From Bacteroidota bacterium (GTDB lineage Bacteria > Bacteroidota > Bacteroidia > NS11-12g > UBA955): 5,951 nucleotides of DNA. Shown piece by piece: positions 1 to 5,148 of the stretch. The stretch spans positions 1 through 5,951 of the forward strand of contig JAURQA010000265.1 of NCBI GenBank assembly GCA_030836345.1, in the 5' to 3' direction. The notes under the pieces were generated by a model that worked only from the letters and a program-made list of their open reading frames with translations, had not been told where the DNA came from and did not search any database. The translations under genes and the position numbers were made by a program. Numbering within the stretch: the first letter of the stretch is position 1; each line of letters starts with the position of its first letter.

Positions 1-221
1 CAGGAGGAGTAACTGTTTCCTATTTCGAGTGGGTCCAAAATCGTTTGGGATATTACTGGACGGAAGAGCGAGTGAACAGAAGAGGCGACAGAGCCATGAA
101 GACTGCTTTTGATAACGTTTACAGTTATAGTGAAAAACACGGCGTAAATATGAGAATTGCTGCTTACATGGTTGGAATTGAGAAAGTGGCCAATACCTTA
201 AAGCTAAGAGGAGGCTTCTAA
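1..221 (+). CDS. gdhA: Glutamate dehydrogenase (Glu/Leu/Phe/Val dehydrogenase family), C-terminal end only
   Basis: The reading frame is open from the first base (complete codons from position 3) to a TAA at 219-221, giving the last 72 residues of a protein whose start lies before the window. The piece opens with GGVTVSYFEWVQN, the conserved C-terminal signature of hexameric glutamate dehydrogenases. It ends with IAAYMVGIEKVA and a Leu-Arg-Gly-Gly-Phe tail, like the final helix of the short (roughly 420-residue) bacterial enzymes. The family interconverts glutamate and 2-oxoglutarate plus ammonia with NAD(H) or NADP(H) in the cytoplasm; this fragment does not show which cofactor is used. No hairpin terminator is visible in the 31 bases before psd, only a T-rich run, so read-through is possible. 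Family assignment is firm; the gene symbol is the generic one. Confidence 0.93.
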   Translation, partial: GGVTVSYFEWVQNRLGYYWTEERVNRRGDRAMKTAFDNVYSYSEKHGVNMRIAAYMVGIEKVANTLKLRGGF

Positions 222-239
222 ATACAATATTTTTTAACC

Positions 240-247
240 TAATTTCG
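240..247 (+). promoter_or_regulatory. Candidate Bacteroidota -7 element directly before psd
   Basis: TAATTTCG matches the Bacteroidota -7 consensus TAnnTTTG at all but one base and lies only 5 bases before the psd ATG. No convincing TTG -33 element is found at the usual 19-21 base distance. If real, transcription would begin almost at the start codon, giving a nearly leaderless mRNA, which would fit the absence of a Shine-Dalgarno sequence here. Similar wording (AATTTxGCAG then ATG) precedes the gene at 1385. Confidence 0.3.
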
Positions 248-252
248 CAGCC

Positions 253-903
253 ATGTTTCACAAAGAAGGGTACAAAATAATCACGGGTTCCTCCGTGCTT
301 TTTGTCGGTCTATTATTGCTTATTAATCAAGTTTTACCGGCTACAATCATTGGTACTTTACTAATGGTGGCACTTTTGGTATTTTATATTCTTATTCTTC
401 AGTTTTTCAGGAATCCAAAACGAAATACAAAGATAGATGCGAGTGCTATTATTGCTCCAGCAGATGGAAAGGTTGTGGTAATTGAGAAAGTAAATGAGCC
501 TGAATATTTCAAGAAAGAATGTACGCAAATTTCTATATTCATGAGCCCCTTAAATGTTCACGTCAATCGCTATCCAATCAGTGGAGAAGTGGTTTATGAG
601 AAATACTATAAAGGCAAGTACCTTGTTGCTTGGCATCCTAAAAGTAGCACAGAAAATGAAAGAACCACCGTGGTGGTAAAAGGAGTAAAGGGAGAAGTGC
701 TATTTAGGCAAATTGCTGGTGCTGTAGCCCGAAGAATTGTAAAGTACAGCCGAACTGGAGATCAAGCAAAGCAAGGAGAGGACTTTGGCTTCATTAAATT
801 TGGAAGTAGAGTAGATGTTTTTATCCCTAATGACTGCAATATTAATGTGAAATTAGATGCAATTGTAAAGGGGGGAGAAACCATACTTGCAACTTATCCA
901 TAA
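253..903 (+). CDS. psd: Phosphatidylserine decarboxylase, short (PSD-A) type
   Basis: This 216-residue membrane enzyme decarboxylates phosphatidylserine to phosphatidylethanolamine, the last step in making the main zwitterionic phospholipid. Two hydrophobic segments (about residues 12-29 and 31-51) anchor it, followed by the basic FFRNPKR stretch typical of the short family. APADGKV (68-74) supplies the Asp71 candidate and SPLNVHVNRYPISGEV (98-113) the His103 candidate of the Asp/His/Ser self-processing centre. FGSR at 183-186 holds the Gly184-Ser185 bond where the proenzyme cuts itself to create the pyruvoyl cofactor on the small alpha subunit. Assigning D71 and H103 is by analogy with E. 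coli Psd. Length is normal for the short family (about 215-220). The ATG at 253 is chosen because it gives a complete N-terminus. No pssA or cdsA lies beside it in the window. Substrate choice over archaetidylserine-like lipids is inferred from the organism type. Confidence 0.95.
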   Translation: MFHKEGYKIITGSSVLFVGLLLLINQVLPATIIGTLLMVALLVFYILILQFFRNPKRNTKIDASAIIAPADGKVVVIEKVNEPEYFKKECTQISIFMSPLNVHVNRYPISGEVVYEKYYKGKYLVAWHPKSSTENERTTVVVKGVKGEVLFRQIAGAVARRIVKYSRTGDQAKQGEDFGFIKFGSRVDVFIPNDCNINVKLDAIVKGGETILATYP

Positions 904-918
904 GTGGCATTACATTTG
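887..918 (+). promoter_or_regulatory. Candidate Bacteroidota promoter for the Cys/Lys-rich protein gene
   Basis: TACATTTG at 911-918 fits the Bacteroidota -7 consensus TAnnTTTG exactly. A TTG at 887-889 stands 21 bases upstream, within the usual spacing for the -33 element. The promoter starts inside the end of psd and would place the transcript start around 922-926, a few bases before the ATG at 932. It suggests the small gene can be expressed independently of psd. The -33 part is only three bases, so the evidence is moderate. Confidence 0.45.
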
Positions 919-931
919 TAAAAATATTAAT

Positions 932-1309
932 ATGAAAAAGATTATAATCCTATCCACCCTAATATTTGGATTTGCTGCATTTTCAAATGCGCAAACATCT
1001 GTTACAAGCACAAGTTCTGCCTCAGACTCACCCACTGCTATAAGTGCACCTGAAACAGCAATAGAATCAATACCTGCTGATGTTGTAGCTGCTGAGCAAT
1101 CTGTTCAAAAGGCTTCAGAGGCTGTTCAGACGGAGAGCAATTGCAAGAAAAAATGCGACAGTAAGAAAAAGTGTAATAAGAAAAAAGCCTGTTGCAAGGC
1201 GAAAAAAGTGAACGGTACTGCAAATGTTTCACCTCAAGCAGCTAAAGAAAAAAAATGTACAAGCAACAAGAAATGCTGCGATTCTAAAAAGAAAGCTGCT
1301 GATTCATAA
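932..1309 (+). CDS. Small secreted Cys/Lys-rich protein, function unknown
   Basis: The 125-residue product begins with a clear Sec signal peptide: MKKIIILSTLIFGFAAF then SNAQ, with likely cleavage before the Gln. An in-frame TTG at 887 would add 15 residues ahead of the signal and overlap psd, so the ATG at 932 is preferred. The mature part has two zones. The first (about residues 22-68) is low-complexity Ser/Thr/Ala/Glu. The second is very rich in Lys and holds eight Cys arranged C-x3-C-x5-C-x5-CC, a spacer containing VSPQAA, then C-x5-CC. Clustered Cys in a basic tail suggests metal binding or disulphide cross-linking outside the cytoplasm, but no His-rich or named metal-site motif supports a particular metal. 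I do not recognise a family. The gene lies 28 bases after psd, has its own candidate promoter and is followed by a strong terminator, so it is probably monocistronic. Confidence 0.8.
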   Translation: MKKIIILSTLIFGFAAFSNAQTSVTSTSSASDSPTAISAPETAIESIPADVVAAEQSVQKASEAVQTESNCKKKCDSKKKCNKKKACCKAKKVNGTANVSPQAAKEKKCTSNKKCCDSKKKAADS

Positions 1310-1328
1310 ATAGATTTAAACTTTTAAC

Positions 1329-1364
1329 AAAACAGAAGCCGCCATTGTGCGGCTTTTGTTTTTT
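1329..1364 (+). terminator. Intrinsic terminator after the Cys/Lys-rich protein gene
   Basis: Arms 1329-1342 and 1349-1362 pair over 14 base pairs, with one G-U wobble, around the 6-base loop CATTGT. The G+C-rich core is AAGCCGC/GCGGCTT and the 3' side runs into T-rich DNA (1354-1364). It separates the psd/Cys-Lys-rich genes from the unit that starts at 1385. Confidence 0.9.
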
Positions 1365-1370
1365 ATTTAC

Positions 1371-1378
1371 GAAATTTG
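1371..1378 (+). promoter_or_regulatory. Candidate -7 element just before the membrane-protein/metH unit
   Basis: GAAATTTG differs from TAnnTTTG in one position and ends 6 bases before the ATG at 1385. Since a terminator lies directly upstream, a promoter must be near here for the two genes that follow. No well-spaced TTG -33 element was found, because upstream TTGs are 12 or 23 bases away. This is a weak call supported mainly by position and by its likeness to the sequence before psd. Confidence 0.3.
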
Positions 1379-1384
1379 CAGACG

Positions 1385-2254
1385 ATGGAATTAACAAATT
1401 TTAGGAAGATAGCATTGGCCTTACTTGGTCTTATTGGCCTATTTGCCGTAATGGTTGCTGTCTATTTATATTATAACTTTAAAGCTAAATCTAATCTAAC
1501 ACTTATGATACCCCAGGAGGTCAATTGGGTGTACCACTTTCAAACCAAAGAACTCAGAGGTAAATTACCATCGGAAAAACCAGAATATTTTGATAGTTTA
1601 AGCTATACAATGACCAAACTACCTATTTTTTCAGGAGTAAATGAGCCTGCAGATGTGGGCATAGCGCTTTATTCTGATGTTGTTATATTTCAAAATGCTA
1701 AGGGCTGGCATTGTTTGTTGCGTTTAAATAATCCCAGTAACTTTTCTGATTTTATGAAAAAAATGCAGAAAGAGGGATACGTTGAAGAAGAATCAAGGAA
1801 GGACTTATACAAAGTTAGAAAGTCGGCAAAGTCCCTCCTTTGGATTGCTTATCAGCAAAAGGTTCTTTGTTTATTTATTCCATCCGATACAATTCCTGAT
1901 AAATATGGAATGAATAAGAACATGGAGCAACTTTTTACACCTGGGCATTTAGCTGTAAATCAATTAGACAATTTTAGTGAACTCTTTAACAATACAGATG
2001 CCTATTTCTATCATCGCAAGAACCCTGAGAAAAGCTTTGGCTTTAAGGTTGAGGGGGATTACATGAAGAATGTATATCTATCATCAGATTCCATGCATCC
2101 AAGCCCACTTATGTTTTTCGATAAATTAGGAGCTTCGGTTACGTCCAATGACGTTGAAAATTATTTAAACAGAGACAACCAATTGTCGGTTAAAGGGTTC
2201 TTTAATGAGCATTTTAAAGTTGTAAACGAATATTTAAAACCCTTCTTACCATGA
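1385..2254 (+). CDS. Membrane-anchored protein of unknown function, overlapping metH
   Basis: The predicted 289-residue protein has a short N-terminal tail (MELTNFRK), one strong membrane helix at about residues 8-30 (IALALLGL to VYLYYNF), and a roughly 255-residue domain expected on the periplasmic side. The domain begins with SNLTLMIPQEVNWVYHF, resembling the opening of Bacteroidota proteins that place a large extracytoplasmic domain behind one anchor. No catalytic motif is evident, and I do not recognise the family. An in-frame TTG at 1376 would add three residues; the ATG is preferred. The stop (TGA at 2252-2254) overlaps the metH ATG (2251) in an ATGA junction, so the two genes are almost certainly translated from one mRNA. 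That linkage does not prove a role in methionine synthesis, because nothing in the protein points to folate, cobalamin or homocysteine binding. Confidence 0.85.
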   Translation: MELTNFRKIALALLGLIGLFAVMVAVYLYYNFKAKSNLTLMIPQEVNWVYHFQTKELRGKLPSEKPEYFDSLSYTMTKLPIFSGVNEPADVGIALYSDVVIFQNAKGWHCLLRLNNPSNFSDFMKKMQKEGYVEEESRKDLYKVRKSAKSLLWIAYQQKVLCLFIPSDTIPDKYGMNKNMEQLFTPGHLAVNQLDNFSELFNNTDAYFYHRKNPEKSFGFKVEGDYMKNVYLSSDSMHPSPLMFFDKLGASVTSNDVENYLNRDNQLSVKGFFNEHFKVVNEYLKPFLP

Positions 2255-3261
2255 ACACAGAACAAGAACTAAGACAGAGCCTCTCCAAGCGCATCATGAT
2301 TATTGATGGCGCCATGGGTACAATGATACAAAAGCACAAGCTTACAGAGGAAGATTATAGGGGTAAAAGGTTTGCCCAATATGAGCATCCCTTAAAGGGA
2401 AATAATGATTTATTATCGCTCACCCAGCCAGATCTAATTAAAGATATACATGTTCAGTTTTTGGAATCGGGTGCAGATATTATTGAAACCAATACCTTTA
2501 ATGCCAATGAATTTTCCATGGCAGATTATCACATGGAAGATTTAGTTGGTGAAATTAATACAGCTGCCGTAAAACTTGCTAGACAGGCCGTAGATGAGGT
2601 CATGGCCAAAGATTCGAGTAAAAAACGATATGTTGCCGGTGCCATAGGTCCAACAAATAAAACAGGAAGCCTTAGTCCAGATGTAAATAGCCCTGGTTAT
2701 CGAGCCGTTAGCTTTGATGATTTACACCGAATATATCGCGAGCAAACGCTAGCTCTTATTGAAGCGGGTATTGATATTATTTTAGTTGAAACCGTTTTTG
2801 ATACGCTGAATTGCAAAGCAGCTTTATATGCCATTAATGAAATTAGAGAAGAGCAAGGGGTCGATGTTCCCGTGATGGTTTCAGGTACAATTACGGATAA
2901 TAGTGGCAGAACGTTAAGCGGCCAAACAGCCGAAGCTTTTTGGATTTCTATTTCTCATGCCAATCTATTGAGTGTTGGGCTCAATTGTGCATTAGGGGCA
3001 GAGCAAATGGCCCCATTTATTAAAGAAATACATCAAGTGGCCGATGTTTTTGTGAGCTGCTATCCAAATGCAGGCTTACCCAATGAGTTTGGCGAATATG
3101 ATCATAGTCCAGAACATATGGCGGGTATTTTAGAAGATTGGTGTAAGGATGGATGGATTAATTTAGTGGGAGGTTGTTGCGGAACAACTCCAGAGCACAT
3201 CTCTAAAATAGCTGAAGTAGCTGCTAAATATGAGCCAAGGAAAGTTGCTGAGCTTCACTAG
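2251..3261 (+). CDS. metH: Methionine synthase, homocysteine-binding half (split MetH1)
   Basis: The 336 residues cover only the N-terminal homocysteine S-methyltransferase barrel of cobalamin-dependent methionine synthase; the E. coli enzyme is about 1,227 residues. Conserved blocks appear in order: IMIIDGAMGTMIQ (15-27), GADIIETNTFNAN (74-86), AGAIGPTNKTGSLSPDV (129-145), LVETVFDTLNCKAA (178-191), GLNCALGA (243-250) and GGCCGTTPEHI (307-317). Cys246, Cys309 and Cys310 correspond to the three zinc ligands that activate the homocysteine thiol. The family moves the methyl group of methylcobalamin to homocysteine, making methionine in the cytoplasm. A clean stop after KVAELH and full-length barrel argue for a natural split form, known in flavobacteria, rather than a truncated gene. 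The partner with folate, cobalamin and activation domains is normally needed and is not in this window. Translation is probably coupled to the upstream gene through a 4-base overlap. Confidence 0.93.
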   Translation: MNTEQELRQSLSKRIMIIDGAMGTMIQKHKLTEEDYRGKRFAQYEHPLKGNNDLLSLTQPDLIKDIHVQFLESGADIIETNTFNANEFSMADYHMEDLVGEINTAAVKLARQAVDEVMAKDSSKKRYVAGAIGPTNKTGSLSPDVNSPGYRAVSFDDLHRIYREQTLALIEAGIDIILVETVFDTLNCKAALYAINEIREEQGVDVPVMVSGTITDNSGRTLSGQTAEAFWISISHANLLSVGLNCALGAEQMAPFIKEIHQVADVFVSCYPNAGLPNEFGEYDHSPEHMAGILEDWCKDGWINLVGGCCGTTPEHISKIAEVAAKYEPRKVAELH

Positions 3262-3339
3262 TTTTTTTAGGGTATAGTCATATTTTTTGGATTTTTCTTT
3301 TAGCTGAATTATTTAGCAATAGATATAATAACTTAAGTT
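3262..3339. other. Spacer after metH without a gene
   Basis: These 78 bases are A+T-rich with T runs at about 3262-3269 and 3285-3291 but no stable stem in front of them, so no intrinsic terminator can be called for the metH unit. No reading frame of note is present on either strand. A 14-base perfect palindrome at the right edge is listed separately. Confidence 0.6.
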
Positions 3340-3341
3340 AT
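3328..3341. repeat. 14-base perfect palindrome at the start of the decayed lipoprotein gene
   Basis: ATAACTTAAGTTAT reads the same on both strands and its last two bases are the first two of the ATG at 3340-3342. It sits where a dimeric repressor could block the start of the gene. It may equally be a chance palindrome in A+T-rich DNA, and nothing independent supports a binding protein. Confidence 0.4.
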
Positions 3342-3726
3342 GAAATCTATACCGCTACTTGCTCTTATTGCTACAGCGGCTTTCTCCTGCAAAAAGAAAG
3401 GCCGGTTTGGGAAAGTACCTTCGCCCAGTCAGTGCATAAATAATGACTTTAATTAGGCTAAAGATCAACCCCTTAAAACGGGCAAGGCTATTTTAATTGA
3501 TTCTATGCGAGTTGGTGTTCTTTATGCACCTATATGAAGCGAGAAGCCTTTAACAACGAAACTGTTTTAGAATACCTTGAGTACAACTTTAGAGTTGTTT
3601 TTATTGGAAGGTTACCAGACTCAAAGCAAATTCATATCCAAGCTATAATCTGCACATGCCTGTGTCTTTAGGCAACTGCATTCGGCCAATTATATAACAG
3701 GTCTTTCGTTAATTATAATTAAATAA
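3340..3726 (+). pseudogene. Decayed thioredoxin-fold lipoprotein gene
   Basis: From the ATG at 3340 the frame reads MKSIPLLALIATAAFSCKKK, a Bacteroidota-type lipoprotein signal with lipobox Cys17, then stops at TAG 3454-3456 after 38 residues. Beyond the stop the same frame continues AKDQPLKTGKAILID up to 3501, the first strand of a thioredoxin domain. A one-base loss near 3499-3503 shifts the frame, and from 3501 the reading is FYASWCSLCTYMKREAF, then NNETVLEYLEYNFRVVFIG, i.e. the WCxxC active site, helix and next strand. A further shift around 3640 gives SYNLHMP (3641-3661), matching the cis-Pro region about 45 residues after the CxxC. A third possible shift leads to VFRQLHSANYITGLS and a TAA at 3724-3726. 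The family would be an outer-membrane or periplasmic thiol-disulphide or thioredoxin-like lipoprotein. The last shift and the 3' boundary are uncertain. The C-terminal helix appears to be missing. Confidence 0.8.
3709..3722. repeat. 14-base A+T palindrome at the end of the decayed gene
   Basis: TTAATTATAATTAA is a perfect palindrome made only of A and T. It differs in sequence from the palindrome at 3328-3341, so the two are not copies of one element. In DNA this A+T-rich it may be chance. Confidence 0.3.
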
Positions 3727-3940
3727 AAAATACAAATAGTATTTATTTTAAATTTGTGTTGTATTTATTGAATATTAATGGTTTATTTGTAACAGACAAA
3801 GAGGATTAAACCATCTCGCTTCTACTCAATTATTAAAACGCTTTTACTCCCTATATTAAGGCCATGGGCTATTATCCATTTTTTGATGTGTAATTTTTAC
3901 ATGAAGGTCCTTTATAATAAAAACAATTAAAAATAAATAT
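3727..3940. other. A+T-rich intergenic region before the secreted surface protein
   Basis: No credible gene is seen on either strand; only tiny frames such as those starting at 3864 and 3901 (9 codons each) occur. GTATTTATT is directly repeated at 3739-3747 and 3761-3769 (22 bases apart), and AAATACAA at 3728-3735 is complementary to TTGTATTT at 3759-3766. A perfect TAnnTTTG match, TAAATTTG, lies at 3749-3756 without a -33 partner. A one-mismatch match, TTTATTTG at 3782-3789, has a TTG 20 bases upstream (3759-3761). The latter is the better promoter guess for the gene at 3941 and would give a leader of roughly 145 bases. The last 30 bases before the ATG are A-rich, with no clear Shine-Dalgarno sequence. 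Confidence 0.5.
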
Positions 3941-5146
3941 ATGAAAGCATTAAACACAAAGAAACGAATCAAAGACCTAGCCTTTTCCATCTGCACACTG
4001 GCATCCTTTTCCTTAATGGCTCAAGGCAACTGGGAAGATAATTCTGGAGCACCTTCTAATGTAAAAACAAGCACAACAGATCCCGTGGGAATAGGAACCG
4101 TTATGCCCGAAGGCCGCCTGGAAATCACCTATTGTCCAACACCTACGCCAAGCAACGGGCTCGTTGTTACGCAGGATGATTGCTCTGGAGGGGCAGTAGG
4201 AGTAGGCCATTACCTTGGTTCTGGATCATTTGGATTTGTAGACCCTGATCCAAACCCAGGCAGCGGAGGCTCTGAAGTAATTGTGCGTGCTACCGGTATT
4301 CCATGGGTTTTTCACAATGCGGTGAATCATACCACGCCCATTGGTCATCTTTTAAGTAGCCATAGCTCAAATCCTGTGCCCAGCATGCCGCTTATTTGGG
4401 CAAGAACAAAGAATTTTAATACCCACTCCGGCCAAAAGGAATATTCCACCAAATTCATGGTAATGCCCAATGGTTTCACTGGAATAAATACTGCTACTCC
4501 CCGGACTAATTTGGATGTGGTAGCCACCAGCGGTTGGGGAACGCCAGTAGCTATTTTTGCAACGCAGGCAAGAAGCAATCAATACACAGGTGCATCCAAT
4601 GGTTTATCCGCGAGTTTCACACGGCACCTATCCGTTGTTCCTAATTGCAGAGACTATAGTTTTAATGGAATTTCCAAAGAGGGAGATGTAGGATTGTTTT
4701 ATACGGATGGTTTTGGAAAGGATGCCTCCGCAGTAGATAACGGAAGCAATGAAGGAGCCGGTTTGGTCATTGCTCCTTGGAGCACCAATTCAGCCATAGG
4801 AGGCCTGCGTATGGATTCTGAGGGAAATATTGAAGCCCGAGGCGATTTGCAATGCACCAATCTAAATGTTGCAAGCACTTGGTGGAGCGATTTTGTGTTT
4901 GCTAAAGATTACAAGTTGAGATCATTGGAAAGTCTCGAAAAATATATTCTTAAAAACCAACACCTGCCAGAAATTCCCTCTGAAAAAGAAGTTTTGGAAA
5001 ATGGCATTGATGTGGCAGATATGCAAGCGCTACAACAACAAAAGATTGAAGAGTTAACGTTATACACCATCGAACAAGAGAAGAAGATAAGAGCGCAAGA
5101 GGCACGTCTTCAAAAATTAGAAGCATTATTATTAAACGATAACTAA
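3941..5146 (+). CDS. Secreted surface protein with GIGT-type repeats and tail-fibre-like C-terminus
   Basis: This 401-residue protein begins with a Sec signal peptide: basic KKRIK, hydrophobic LAFSICTLASFSL, then likely cleavage within MAQG near residue 27. Two short motifs of the 'GIGT..P..LDV' kind, common in Bacteroidota surface proteins, occur as VGIGTVMPEGRLEI (49-62) and GINTATPRTNLDV (181-193). Between and after them the sequence is Gly/Ser/Asn-rich, suggesting beta structure. From about residue 313, WWSDFVFAKDYKLRSLESLE through HLPEIPSEKEV matches the C-terminal region often annotated as tail-fibre or intramolecular-chaperone-like. It ends in a predicted coiled coil, about residues 364-397 (QQQKIEEL to LQKLEALLL), which may trimerise. 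No catalytic motif or type IX sorting domain is seen. The next gene starts 2 bases after the stop. Exact role is unknown; adhesion or an extracellular structure is inference. Confidence 0.88.
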   Translation: MKALNTKKRIKDLAFSICTLASFSLMAQGNWEDNSGAPSNVKTSTTDPVGIGTVMPEGRLEITYCPTPTPSNGLVVTQDDCSGGAVGVGHYLGSGSFGFVDPDPNPGSGGSEVIVRATGIPWVFHNAVNHTTPIGHLLSSHSSNPVPSMPLIWARTKNFNTHSGQKEYSTKFMVMPNGFTGINTATPRTNLDVVATSGWGTPVAIFATQARSNQYTGASNGLSASFTRHLSVVPNCRDYSFNGISKEGDVGLFYTDGFGKDASAVDNGSNEGAGLVIAPWSTNSAIGGLRMDSEGNIEARGDLQCTNLNVASTWWSDFVFAKDYKLRSLESLEKYILKNQHLPEIPSEKEVLENGIDVADMQALQQQKIEELTLYTIEQEKKIRAQEARLQKLEALLLNDN

Positions 5147-5148
5147 AC

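Noticed and set aside
1038..1232. Minus-strand frame inside the Cys/Lys-rich gene
   Set aside because: The complement of Lys codons gives a Phe/Leu-rich shadow; there is no independent evidence.
3728..3766. Possible terminator hairpin formed by AAATACAA and TTGTATTT, or AAATAC and GTATTT
   Set aside because: The stems are nearly all A-T pairs of 6-8 bases, too weak to call as an intrinsic terminator.
3786..3930. A roughly 45-codon open stretch after a TAA in the spacer, rich in Leu and Ile (KTLLLPILRPWAIIHF)
   Set aside because: It has no ATG until near its end, no promoter or ribosome site that fits, and no recognisable family; most likely chance in A+T-rich DNA.
4013..4582. Several minus-strand open frames inside the secreted surface-protein gene
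   Set aside because: They overlap each other and a strongly supported plus-strand protein, and their translations show no domain or signal.
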